From Beijerinckiaceae bacterium (lineage in GTDB: Bacteria > Pseudomonadota > Alphaproteobacteria > Rhizobiales > Beijerinckiaceae), in NCBI GenBank assembly GCA_025459195.1, contig JALORF010000039.1:1-35767 (forward strand): 35,767 bases of DNA, read 5' to 3'. How positions within the stretch are numbered: the first letter of the stretch is position 1; the number at the start of each line of letters is the position of its first letter. Shown here in pieces: positions 1 to 8,754 of this stretch. The notes beneath the pieces were generated by a model. The model was not told the origin of the DNA, made no database searches, and saw only the letters and a program-made list of their open reading frames with translations. The position numbers were made by a program, and so were the translations under genes.

Positions 1-1828
1 GGTCCCAGGCATCGGTGCCGAAGCCGGACCCATGAAAGGCCGAGCGCTCCGGAACAGGCTGCTTGCGCCAGTTCGCCAGGGCGCGGACAGCCGGCAACGA
101 CACCACCAGCGGGCCCCCTCCGGCCGCCGGCGCGGCAGCAACCGTGGCAGCACCGGCAAGACCCCGCCAGCGCCCCGTTCCACGCGGCGCAGCGGCGGCA
201 CCGGCAGACGCGGAACCCGAAGTGGCGGCGGCCGGCGTGAGCCCGCGCGGCATGCCGGCTGGACTGCCAGCAACCTTGCGGGCTTCCGGACCATCAAGGT
301 CGGCCCCTTGAACCGCTGCCGCATGGCGGCGCAACGGAGCAAGATCGCGCAACAGGCCAAACAGGACACCCAGCGCCAGCCCGGCCACAAGGCCGAGCGC
401 TGCGAACAGCTTGCGATTGGGGCCGAGCTTGTCGCGCGGCACGACGGCGCTGGTGATGATGCGGGCATTGGTGGAATCGACGCTGCTCTGCTCGCCGGTC
501 TCCCGGGCGCGCAGCAGGAACGCCTGATAGACTTGCCGGTTGGCATCGGCCTCGCGCTCGAGCTCGCGAAGCTGGACCGCTGCCTGACCGGTGGTGAGCG
601 TGTCACGCTTCAGCCGTTCGACCTGCGCATTGAGCGAGGCTTCCGAGGCGCGGGCGCGGTCGAGTTCAGCGCGGGCGGCCTGCACGGTGCGGGCCAGTTC
701 CTCGGCGATCTGGCGGCGCGAATCGCGCACCTGTGCCTGCGCCGACAGAAGCTGCGGATGCTGCGCGCCGTAGAGCACGAGCGCATCGGCCTCCCGCGTC
801 AGCGCCGTGCCAAGCTGGGCGCGCAAGGCCGCGATGCTGGATGAACTCAGTGCTTCGGGCGTCGCGCCCGCCTCGATGCTGGTCGGCCTGACAATGCGCA
901 CCTGGTCGAACTTGGCCTGGGCATCGGCAAGGCGCGCCCTGGCCTGCGTGAGCTGCATGTTGCTGACGGCAAGCTGTTCTTCGGTGACGAGCTTGCCGCT
1001 GGCCCCGACCAGGTTGTTGGCGGCGCGATACTTCTCGACCTTGTCCTCGGCAAGCCGAACCCGCTCGCGCAGTTCGCTCAGGCGGGCGGTCAGCGAGGCC
1101 GAAGCCCGCGTGGCGGATTCCGAGCGCACGATCGACTGGTCGTCAAGGTAGGCTTCCGCCATGGCGTTGGCGATGCGGGCCGATTTCGGCCCTTCACTGG
1201 AAATGGCGGTGATGTCGATGACGAAAGTGCGCTCGCCGCGCCGCACCTGAACCTGCTTGTCCATCACATCGAGTGCCGTCAGCACAGGGTCGCGCTGCGG
1301 GCCGGATGGGCCGGCAGACAGCCCGAGCCGCTCCGCAAGACCGGCACGCCGGCCGCCAAAGTCGGGATCGAGGGCAAGATCGAGCCGGTCGATCACCCGG
1401 CGCTTGATGCTGTCGGAGGCAATCACGCGGGCCTGGCTTTCCAGGTAGGCGGTGGTGACATCGCTGCCCACAGCCTGCGGCGCGATCTCGTTCTGGAGCA
1501 CACGCAGATCGCGCGGATCGATCAGCAACTGGGCGGTCGAGCTGTAGCGGTTCGGAACCAGAAGCGCGAGACCGATGCCAAGCCCCAGCCCCAGCAAGCC
1601 AAAGAGCGTGATGGCTACCAGATGGCGGCGCACGAAGCCGAGGCCGAAACCCACAGGGTCCGCCAGCAGGCTGGACAGGGCCGTTGGGCGGAAGGCCTGG
1701 TTTGCGCCAGATGGCTGCGGGCCGGCACTGCCCCGCGCCGCGCCGCGTCCGCTGGTGGCGTCTTGCCCGTTGGTGGCGTTTTGTCCGTTGGTATCGATCG
1801 CAAACATCGTTCCGCCGTTCCAATTCAT
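1..1828 (-). CDS. Wzz/GumC-family exopolysaccharide chain-length determinant / transport protein (partial, runs off the left edge)
   Basis: Not in the supplied ORF track because no stop lies in the window. My own translation of the reverse strand from ATG at 1828 gives MNWNGGTMFAIDTNGQNATNGQDATSG...VRRHLVAITLFGLLGLGLGIGLALLVPNRYSSTAQLLIDPRDLRVLQNEIAPQAVGSDVTTAYLESQARVIASDSIKRRVIDRLDLALDPDFGG..., which has a Wzz-like N-terminal TM and 'Y.STAQLLIDPRDLRVL' region. The frame is still open near position 2. Divergent from an EPS flippase and sugar transferase. Confidence 0.85.
   Translation of the reverse strand, partial: MNWNGGTMFAIDTNGQNATNGQDATSGRGAARGSAGPQPSGANQAFRPTALSSLLADPVGFGLGFVRRHLVAITLFGLLGLGLGIGLALLVPNRYSSTAQLLIDPRDLRVLQNEIAPQAVGSDVTTAYLESQARVIASDSIKRRVIDRLDLALDPDFGGRRAGLAERLGLSAGPSGPQRDPVLTALDVMDKQVQVRRGERTFVIDITAISSEGPKSARIANAMAEAYLDDQSIVRSESATRASASLTARLSELRERVRLAEDKVEKYRAANNLVGASGKLVTEEQLAVSNMQLTQARARLADAQAKFDQVRIVRPTSIEAGATPEALSSSSIAALRAQLGTALTREADALVLYGAQHPQLLSAQAQVRDSRRQIAEELARTVQAARAELDRARASEASLNAQVERLKRDTLTTGQAAVQLRELEREADANRQVYQAFLLRARETGEQSSVDSTNARIITSAVVPRDKLGPNRKLFAALGLVAGLALGVLFGLLRDLAPLRRHAAAVQGADLDGPEARKVAGSPAGMPRGLTPAAATSGSASAGAAAAPRGTGRWRGLAGAATVAAAPAAGGGPLVVSLPAVRALANWRKQPVPERSAFHGSGFGTDAWD
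1739..1792 (-). repeat. Imperfect 18-nt x3 tandem repeat encoding TNGQNA/TNGQDA/TSGRGA at the N-terminus of the Wzz/GumC-like protein
   Basis: Reverse strand: ACCAACGGACAAAACGCC ACCAACGGGCAAGACGCC ACCAGCGGACGCGGCGCG. Confidence 0.7.
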
Positions 1829-2097
1829 GACGGCTGCGGTGCAAAGCGGGGCCTCTGTCCGCTTGGGCAGCACGTCTGGCAGCGTGGTTGCAGATTTGGT
1901 GCCGCGGAAACTGTCCCGTTTCGGGGCAAACGGGCCTCACGCGCGCACGGGCCGCGCTGCTGCTGTCACGGCAGGCGCGCCGTCTTAGCGGTGTGGCAAG
2001 ACTTTTCACGGCTATCATGCCCGAGCCGTGAACCTGCGCCTTGCTTCGTCCTGAGCGGTTGACCGGCCGCGCACCGTATCCGGGGACGACGCCTGCC

Positions 2098-3292
2098 ATG
2101 ACCAACCCGCGCACGATGCGCGATCACCTGCGCGGCCAACTGCGCGACTATCTGACCCTCGCCAGCGGCTCGATGGGTCGGCTGGTGATTGCCCTGGCCT
2201 ACTTCCTTGTCGCGGCGAATGTGCTGAGCCTGGCCGATTTCGGCCTGTTCGCCACCGCCTCGGGCGCGGGCATCGTGCTGTCCCGCGTCGCCGCCTTCGG
2301 TTTCATCTCGCCGCTGTTCCGCGCCGCAACCGTGCGCCCGCGCCTGACCGGCACCTATCTCGCCGGCTATCTCGTGCTGTTTGCGCTGTCGATCCCGCTG
2401 CTTGTGGCCATCGCTGCCGGGCTCAGGCTTACCGTGTTCAGCGCCATGCCGCTGTCCGCGCTGGTGCTGATCCTGTGTGCCGAGGTGCTGGGCTGGCGGA
2501 TGCTGGAAGTGGTGGCCATCATCAACAATGGCCTGCGCGCCTTCGGCAAGTCCACGACACTGATCCTGGCCGGATCGGCGATCCGGACGCTCGCGGCGCT
2601 CGCCTTCTGGTGGTTCGGCTACTCAAGCCTGACGGAGTGGGCCTGGACCTACCTTGCCGCCAACCTTGTGGCCGCAGCCCTTGCCTTCAGCGTCTTCCTG
2701 CCGCCCTTGCGGCTGCGCCTGCGGCTGGCGCTCTATGGCCGGCAGATGCGTGACGCCCTGCCTGCCGCAGCCGCCGACATCATCTTCTATCTGCAGGCCG
2801 AACTCGACAAGGCCGTGGTGCTGGTCATGGCCGGCCCGCGTATCGCCGGCCTTTATGCCATCGCGATGCGCATCATCGATCTGACGGCCATGCCGATCCG
2901 GTCCTTCAACCAGCTTGCCATGCAGAAGATCATGACCGACCGACGGGTCAGCACCTCCACGCCGATGCTGCTGCTCGTCGAACTGGCCATCGCGGCCGTC
3001 TCCCTTGGCGGGCTGCTGGCGGCGATGGCGCTGCCTGTTCCTGCTGCTGCTGGCCGTGCCAGCTTTGCGCAACCTGATCGAGTATCACGCCGAATTGCTC
3101 TACGGCCTGGAGCGGACCGGCCTGCGGGCAGCCCTGCTGTCCGCCATCGCGCTGCTGAAGGTCGCACTGCTGACCCTCGTCATCGGCCTGTCCACCACGG
3201 AACTGGGCTGGGCTCCCTGGCTCAACGCCATCTTCCTGGCCCTCTATGCGATCTCCGCCGCAACGATCTGGCGGGTCATCCGCCAGCGCTGA
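2098..3292 (+). pseudogene. Wzx-like polysaccharide flippase / oligosaccharide translocase, interrupted by an apparent frameshift near 3034
   Basis: N-terminal part (MTNPRTMRDHLRGQLRDYLTLASGSMGRLVIALAYFLVAANVLSLADFGLFATASG...) in the 2041 frame; hydrophobic C-terminal part (...LFLLLLAVPALRNLIEYHAELLYGLERTGLRAALLSAIALLKVALLTLVIGL...RVIRQR*) in the 3005 frame. Removing one C from gcgctgCCtgttc joins them as ...AAMALLFLLLLAVPALRN.... Confidence 0.75.
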
Positions 3293-3506
3293 ACCTGCAC
3301 CAGCCGAGAGCGTCCGCAGCCGGCCGTGACGAGCGGTTCGGTGCCGCCAGTCCCTGTGCCGAAACGGGACGGCACACCCCATGCAACCTGAGCGCAAGGC
3401 TGCGCCGCCTCATCACGCGATGCGCCAGCCCGGAACAGAGTTGCGTCATCGACGGGGAGCGGGCCGGTTTGCGAGGCCCGGTGTTGCGCATGGGACATGT
3501 TGGCAG

Positions 3507-4967
3507 ATGAAGAGCGTCCAGGATCTCAGGCCGCTGCATGCCGGCGGCAATGACACGCCAGCCTCGCACTGGCGCTTTCTCGTCGGGCTGACGACGGCGC
3601 TGGTCGATTTCATCGCCGTGCTGGCCATCGTCACAACGGCCAGCGTGGCCTACCATCTGGCCGCCTACGGCAACCCCGGCGATTTCGAACTGACGGCAGA
3701 ACTCGCCGTGTTCATCGGCTCCATCTTCCTGTTCACCAACCTGTTGCAGCGCCGCTACCGGCTGACGCGCTATCTGTCACCGCGCGGCCAGATGGTCGAG
3801 GCGTTCAACGTCTGGAACGTCACCATGGTGGCTTTCATCGCCGTGGCCTTTCTCGCCAAGGTGATCGACAACTACTCACGCGCCGTCGTGCTGCTGACCT
3901 ACCTGGCCGGCATCCCGCTTGTGACACTGGCCCGCTGGTGGGTGGTCAAGATCATCTCGGTCGCCAGCAAGACCGGCCGCATCGCAGCCCAGCGCGTGCT
4001 GCTGATCGGACCGGAAGCCGATGTCACCTCGTTCATGACGCGCCATCAGCCCTGGAACACGGGGTTGATGATCAACGATCTGGTCATTCTGCGCGAGCCC
4101 CCTGCAGGTGCCAGCCCTGCCGAGCGTGACCAGATCCTGTCGGCAGACCTCGCCGAGGCCAAGGCCCGCGCCCGCCAGTCGCGCCCCGATGGCGTGTTCA
4201 TCGCCCTGCCCTGGGCCGAACGCGAGCGCATCGAGGCTTGCGTCGATGCTTTCATGAACCTGCCCGTCTCGATCAATCTGGCGCCCGAGCGCATCCTCGA
4301 CCGTTTCGACAATCCGCGCATCATCCGCACCGGCAAGATCGCCAGCCTCGAACTGACGCCATCGGCCCTGTCGATGCCGGAGATCATCACCAAGCGCATC
4401 TTCGACATCACCGGCGCCCTGCTGCTGCTGGTCCTGCTCATGCCGCTGTTTGCGCTGGTCGCCATCCTGATCAAGTGCGACAGCAAGGGGCCTGTCCTGT
4501 TCCTTCAACGACGCTTCGGTTTCAATCAGCAGCCGTTCCGCATCCTCAAGTTCCGCACCATGACCGCGATGGATGACGGCGACCATGTGGTCCAGGTCAC
4601 GCGCAACGACCCGCGTGTCACCCGCGTCGGGGCCTGGCTCCGGCGCTACAACATCGATGAGCTGCCGCAACTGGTGAACGTGCTTCAGGGCCACATGTCG
4701 CTGGTCGGCCCCCGGCCGCACGCGCTGGCCCATGACCGCGAATACGAGCAGAAGATCGGCCTCTATGCCCGCCGCCACAACGTCAAGCCCGGCATCACCG
4801 GCTGGGCGCAGGTCCATGGCCTGCGTGGCGAAACCGACACCGACGACAAGATGGCTCGCCGTGTCAGCTATGACCTGTGGTATATCGACAACTGGAATGT
4901 CTGGCTCGACATCGTCATCATGTTGCGGACGGTGTTCAGCCGCAAGGCGTTCAGCAACGCCCGCTGA
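3507..4967 (+). CDS. Undecaprenyl-phosphate glucose/galactose phosphotransferase (polyprenyl glycosylphosphotransferase, WcaJ/ExoY family)
   Basis: N-terminal multi-TM region plus C-terminal bacterial sugar-transferase domain: KRIFDITGALLLLVLLMPLFALVAILIKCDSKGPVLFLQRRFGFNQQPFRILKFRTM...RRYNIDELPQLVNVLQGHMSLVGPRPHA...KPGITGWAQVHGLRGE. MKSVQDLRP start chosen inside ORF 3381..4967. Confidence 0.92.
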   Translation: MKSVQDLRPLHAGGNDTPASHWRFLVGLTTALVDFIAVLAIVTTASVAYHLAAYGNPGDFELTAELAVFIGSIFLFTNLLQRRYRLTRYLSPRGQMVEAFNVWNVTMVAFIAVAFLAKVIDNYSRAVVLLTYLAGIPLVTLARWWVVKIISVASKTGRIAAQRVLLIGPEADVTSFMTRHQPWNTGLMINDLVILREPPAGASPAERDQILSADLAEAKARARQSRPDGVFIALPWAERERIEACVDAFMNLPVSINLAPERILDRFDNPRIIRTGKIASLELTPSALSMPEIITKRIFDITGALLLLVLLMPLFALVAILIKCDSKGPVLFLQRRFGFNQQPFRILKFRTMTAMDDGDHVVQVTRNDPRVTRVGAWLRRYNIDELPQLVNVLQGHMSLVGPRPHALAHDREYEQKIGLYARRHNVKPGITGWAQVHGLRGETDTDDKMARRVSYDLWYIDNWNVWLDIVIMLRTVFSRKAFSNAR

Positions 4968-5081
4968 GCAGAGCCGGCGAGGGGTGCAGGTCCCGAGCAC
5001 CGGGCAGGAAAACACCGCGCGCTCCTTCCGGGCAGCAATCGGCTGTTTCCTTCCGTGCGCAAGCTGATCTAGGCTTGGGGA

Positions 5082-6368
5082 ATGCCTGTTGCCCCTGCCC
5101 TTGACCATCTCGCCGCCACCTTGCCCTCCGCCCGTGACCTGGGCGCACGCGCCTTTGCCATGCTGGCCGGCCTCAACCGCTTCAGCGACGAGCCGGGAAA
5201 ACTCACCCGGCTTTACCTGTCGCCGGCCCACCGGCTGGCGGCCGACCATGTGATCGACCTGATGCGCGCCCGCGGCCTCAGCGCCCGTCTCGATGCGGCA
5301 GGCTCCGTGCAGGGCCGCATGGAAGGCCGCTCGCCGGGCTTGCCGGCCCTCATTGTCGGCTCGCACATCGACACGGTGAAGGACGCCGGCGCCTATGATG
5401 GCAATCTGGGCGTGGTCGCCGGCCTGCTCATTGCGGAAACCCTTGCGCCGCATGCGGCAAGCCTGCCCTTCGCGCTGGAAGTCATCGCGTTCGGCGATGA
5501 GGAAAACGTGCGTTTTCCAACGAACCTTTCGACCTCGGCGGCGCTGTCGTCGGGCTATGAGCCCGGCTGGCTCGATGCGCGCGATGCCGACGGCATCAGC
5601 CTGCGCGAGGCACTTGCCGCGTTTGGCGGCGATCCCGAAGGCGTGGCGTCCTTGCAGCGTGCGCCCGGATCGGTGGCGGGCTATCTCGAACTGCACATTG
5701 AACAGGGCCCGGTGCTGGAGGCCCACGACGAGCCGGTCGGCATCGTCACCGCCATCAATGCCCAGATCAGGGCAAGGGTGCGCGTCAGCGGCGAGGCAGG
5801 CCATGCCGGCACGGTGCCGATGGCGCTGCGCAAGGATGCGCTGGCCGCTGCCGCCGAGATGGCGCTGGCACTGGAGGAGATCGCCAGGGGCCAGCCCGAT
5901 GCGGTCGGCACGGTTGGCGTCTTCCGGCCCGAACCGGGCGCGACCAATGTCGTGCCGGGTGCCTGCAGCTTCACCATCGACCTGCGCGCCCCGCTCGATG
6001 CCACGGTCAAGGTCATGGATGAGGCTGTCCAGGCCCGCTTCGGTGCCATTGCCGCGCGGCGCGGCGTCGGCCTGACCATCGAGCCCTATTCGCGCCTTGC
6101 CGCGACCCCGATGGCGGCCTCGCTCCAGTCAGCCTTGCAACACGGCATTGCCCGCACCGGTGCCAACCTGAAAGCCCGGCCGATACCGTCCGGTGCCGGC
6201 CATGATGCCATGACCATGGCGCGAACCTTTCCCGCTGCCATGCTGTTCGTGCGCAACGAGAAAGGCATCAGCCATTCGCCCCTCGAAGCCATGACCGAGG
6301 AGGATGCCGGCATCGCCATCAAGGTCATGCTGGAAACGGTTGTCGGTCTGGCCCTGGCACAAACCTGA
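5082..6368 (+). CDS. M20-family Zn-dependent amidohydrolase (allantoate amidohydrolase / N-carbamoyl-amino acid hydrolase type)
   Basis: LIVGSHIDTVKDAGAYDGNLGVVAGL, AFGDEENVRFP, YLELHIEQGPVLEAHDEPVGIVTAI, PSGAGHDAMTMA motifs. Confidence 0.88.
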   Translation: MPVAPALDHLAATLPSARDLGARAFAMLAGLNRFSDEPGKLTRLYLSPAHRLAADHVIDLMRARGLSARLDAAGSVQGRMEGRSPGLPALIVGSHIDTVKDAGAYDGNLGVVAGLLIAETLAPHAASLPFALEVIAFGDEENVRFPTNLSTSAALSSGYEPGWLDARDADGISLREALAAFGGDPEGVASLQRAPGSVAGYLELHIEQGPVLEAHDEPVGIVTAINAQIRARVRVSGEAGHAGTVPMALRKDALAAAAEMALALEEIARGQPDAVGTVGVFRPEPGATNVVPGACSFTIDLRAPLDATVKVMDEAVQARFGAIAARRGVGLTIEPYSRLAATPMAASLQSALQHGIARTGANLKARPIPSGAGHDAMTMARTFPAAMLFVRNEKGISHSPLEAMTEEDAGIAIKVMLETVVGLALAQT

Positions 6369-6377
6369 GCTGACTTC

Positions 6378-7253
6378 CTAGTCGCCCAGCACCCGTCCGG
6401 CCACCACCTTGAGCTTCGCCAGCAAAGCAGGATCGCGCATGGCGGGCGCGGTCATGATCGCCCCGTCCAGCGCACGGTCCGACTTGACCGGGCAGGCCTC
6501 GTGCTCCTTGGGGAAATCGCGCGCCAGCCGGGCGATCAGCCGCGCCGCATGGGCGGCATTGGCCTTCACCGTGGCAATCACGGCAGCCACGTCGACCATG
6601 TCGTGCTCCGGGTGCCAGCAGTCGAAATCCGTGACCATGGCCACGGTCGCGAAGGTGATCTCGGCCTCGCGTGCCAGCTTGGCCTCAGGCATGTTGGTCA
6701 TGCCAATCACGTCATAGCCGAGCGTCCTGTAGGTCTGCGATTCGGCCAGCGTCGAGAACTGCGGCCCCTCGATGCAGACATAGGTGCCGCCCTTGACGGC
6801 GGCCACACCCTCATCGAGCGCCGCCTGCACCAGCCTGGCCTGCAGCAGCGGGCCGACGGGATGGCCCATCGGGACATGCGCCACGCAGCCCGCGCCGAAG
6901 AACGAGCTTTCGCGCCGGTGCGTCCGGTCGACGAACTGATCGACGAACACGAGCAGCCCCGGATAAAGCTCGGCCTTCAGCGACCCGCAAGCCGAGAGAG
7001 CCACCAGATCGGTGACCCCAAGCTGCTTCATCGCATCGATGTTGGCGCGGTAGTTGATGTCGGACGGCGAATGGCGATGGCCCCGGCCATGGCGGGCGAG
7101 AAACACCACTTCGGTGTCGCCAAGCCGGCCCGTGCGCAAGCGGTCCGATGGCGCGCCCCAGGCTGTGGTCACCTCGTGCTCCGCGGTCACCTCGAGCCCG
7201 GGCAGATCATAGACCCCCGAACCACCCATCACACCCAGAACCGCCTTCACCAT
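6378..7253 (-). CDS. mtnP: S-methyl-5'-thioadenosine phosphorylase
   Basis: VLGVMGGSGVYDLPGLE, FLARHGRGHRHSPSDINYRANIDAMK, YVCIEGPQFSTLAESQTYR, VIGMTNMPEAKLAREAEI...ATVAMVTDFDCWH. ORF extends to 7409; MVKAV start at 7253 preferred. Confidence 0.92.
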   Translation of the reverse strand: MVKAVLGVMGGSGVYDLPGLEVTAEHEVTTAWGAPSDRLRTGRLGDTEVVFLARHGRGHRHSPSDINYRANIDAMKQLGVTDLVALSACGSLKAELYPGLLVFVDQFVDRTHRRESSFFGAGCVAHVPMGHPVGPLLQARLVQAALDEGVAAVKGGTYVCIEGPQFSTLAESQTYRTLGYDVIGMTNMPEAKLAREAEITFATVAMVTDFDCWHPEHDMVDVAAVIATVKANAAHAARLIARLARDFPKEHEACPVKSDRALDGAIMTAPAMRDPALLAKLKVVAGRVLGD

Positions 7254-7266
7254 CGCGCCTTGCCCC

Positions 7267-7983
7267 TCAACCGCCGAAACGCTTCTTGAGCGGAATGGCG
7301 GCAAGTGACAAGGCCGCGAGCCCGAACAGTCCCGCCAGAATTTCGGGCGTGAGGATCGAGCTGATCTGGAATTCGCCGCCCCGGTCAAGCACGCTGCCAA
7401 GGCCGGCACCGGCCGTGGTGAACACCGCTGTCCCCGGAATGATGCCGAACAGCGTGGTCAGCACGAACACGGGCAACCTGACGCCGACAAAGGCCGGCAC
7501 CAGATTGACCAGGAAGAAAGGAAACAGGGGCGCAAGACGCAGCACCAGCAGATAGGACCAGGCATTGGCTTTGATGTTGGCCCCCAGCCGCGTGGCCTTC
7601 TCGCCGAAACGCGCCAGCACATCGCCGCCAAACAGCGTCCGCGCGAAGAGGAAGACCAGCGTTGCCCCGATGGTTGCACCCGTCACGTTCAGTGCCGTGC
7701 CAAGCCAGGGCCCGAACAGGAAACCGCCGGCCAGTGTCAGGATCACGGCCCCGGGCAGCGACAGGCTCACCGAGGCGGCATAGGCCAGCACGAACAGCGC
7801 AGCCGCCAGCGCGCCATGCTGCGACACAAGCCCCGTCAGCGTGGCCCGGTGGGTGCGCAACGTCTCCAGGCTGAGCAGGCTGCCGAAGCCGAGTGCATGC
7901 AACGCAGCGACCGCAGCGACAAGACCAAGCACGATCCAGAGCCGTTTGTCGGAGAAAAAGGCCATGGCTGCGAATTCCGTCAT
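7267..7983 (-). CDS. TVP38/TMEM64 (DedA-like, SNARE-associated Golgi superfamily) membrane protein
   Basis: LSLPGAVILTLAGGFLFGPWLGTALNVTGATIGATLVFLFAR...LRLAPLFPFFLVNLVPAFVGVRLPVFVLTTLFGIIPGTAVFTTAGAGLG. Alternative start MAFFSDKRL at 7965. Confidence 0.88.
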   Translation of the reverse strand: MTEFAAMAFFSDKRLWIVLGLVAAVAALHALGFGSLLSLETLRTHRATLTGLVSQHGALAAALFVLAYAASVSLSLPGAVILTLAGGFLFGPWLGTALNVTGATIGATLVFLFARTLFGGDVLARFGEKATRLGANIKANAWSYLLVLRLAPLFPFFLVNLVPAFVGVRLPVFVLTTLFGIIPGTAVFTTAGAGLGSVLDRGGEFQISSILTPEILAGLFGLAALSLAAIPLKKRFGG

Positions 7984-8044
7984 CGGCTGGCTGTTGATCG
8001 GGGCATGCCGGCCGTGTCATCACGGAAGCGGTTGCTGCCGGAAC

Positions 8045-8070
8045 TTCGCGGGCGTGCGGGCCATTGTTAC
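8045..8070 (-). promoter_or_regulatory. Putative ECF (SigF-type) promoter, GTAACA-N16-CGAA, directed at the TVP38/TMEM64 gene
   Basis: Reverse strand: GTAACA atggcccgcacgcccg CGAA. Same hexamer, spacer length and -10 as the motif upstream of the ECF sigma gene. Confidence 0.65.
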
Positions 8071-8115
8071 AGGCAACACCGCTTTGTGACAGCCCTGAGC
8101 CCATGCCTTCATCAG

Positions 8116-8145
8116 CCGTGTAACATTTGCCCGTGTAACATTTCC
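8116..8145 (+). repeat. 15-bp near-perfect tandem repeat (CCGTGTAACATTTGC / CCGTGTAACATTTCC) duplicating the -35-like element
   Basis: Direct reading of 8116-8130 and 8131-8145; one mismatch. Confidence 0.9.
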
Positions 8146-8160
8146 CGCAGGGCCTACGAA
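8135..8160 (+). promoter_or_regulatory. Putative autoregulatory ECF (SigF-type) promoter GTAACA-N16-CGAA upstream of the ECF sigma gene
   Basis: gtaaca tttcccgcagggccta cgaa, ending about 18 nt before the probable GTG/TTG start at 8176-8179. Confidence 0.65.
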
Positions 8161-8178
8161 CAGGAAGAACAGACCTTG

Positions 8179-8754
8179 GTGCATGATCGCGAGGCAGACT
8201 GGAAACGTCTCCTGCTTGCCGCGCGCTCCGGTGACGAGGCAGCCTATCGCAGGTTCCTGGGTGATGTTGCGCAGCATTTGCGCGGCTGGGCGCAGAGAGG
8301 CCTGACGCGCGCGGGCCGGTCGCCCGCTGAAGCAGAGGATATCGTGCAGGAAACGCTGATCGCCATCCACACGAAGCGGCACACCTGGGATGACGGCCAG
8401 CCGGTCGGCCCTTGGCTGCACGGCGTGGCGCGCCACAAGCTGATCGATGCCCTGCGCAAGCGCACCGGGCACGATCACGTTTCGGTTGATGAACTGGCCG
8501 AGGTGTTGCCCATGGCGGCTTCCGGCTCCGATCTCGCCAGCAGCGATATCCTGAAGATGGTGTCCTCCTTGCCGGAGCGTCAGGCCAGCATCGTCAATGC
8601 CATCTTCGTCGAAGGCCAGCGCGCGGCGGATGTCGCGGCGCGGCTGAACATGAGCGAGGGGGCCGTGCGGGTGGCGCTGCACCGCGCGCTCAAGACCCTC
8701 GCGGCAACCTTCGGAAGCGGTTCCGGAACAGGAGCGGATGATGCGCACGGATGA
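8179..8754 (+). CDS. ECF-family RNA polymerase sigma factor (SigF/EcfF-like)
   Basis: Sigma2/sigma4 features: AEAEDIVQETLIAIHTKRHTWDDGQPVGPWLHGVARHKLIDALRKR...LPERQASIVNAIFVEGQRAADVAARLNMSEGAVRVALHRALKTL. Start is GTG 8179 or TTG 8176; the longer upstream ORF (from 7816) is antisense to the TVP38 gene. Overlaps the following NrsF-like gene by 17 nt. Confidence 0.88.
   Translation: MHDREADWKRLLLAARSGDEAAYRRFLGDVAQHLRGWAQRGLTRAGRSPAEAEDIVQETLIAIHTKRHTWDDGQPVGPWLHGVARHKLIDALRKRTGHDHVSVDELAEVLPMAASGSDLASSDILKMVSSLPERQASIVNAIFVEGQRAADVAARLNMSEGAVRVALHRALKTLAATFGSGSGTGADDAHG

Noticed and set aside
1194-2114. 306-aa ORF on the - strand at the Wzz/GumC locus
   Set aside because: Wrong frame: the true gene is in another - frame from ATG 1828, open to the window edge and absent from the track.
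3876-5804. 642-aa ORF on the - strand
   Set aside because: Antisense to the sugar-transferase and amidohydrolase genes, His/Arg/Asp/Gly-rich composition typical of shadow ORFs in GC-rich DNA, no recognisable domain.
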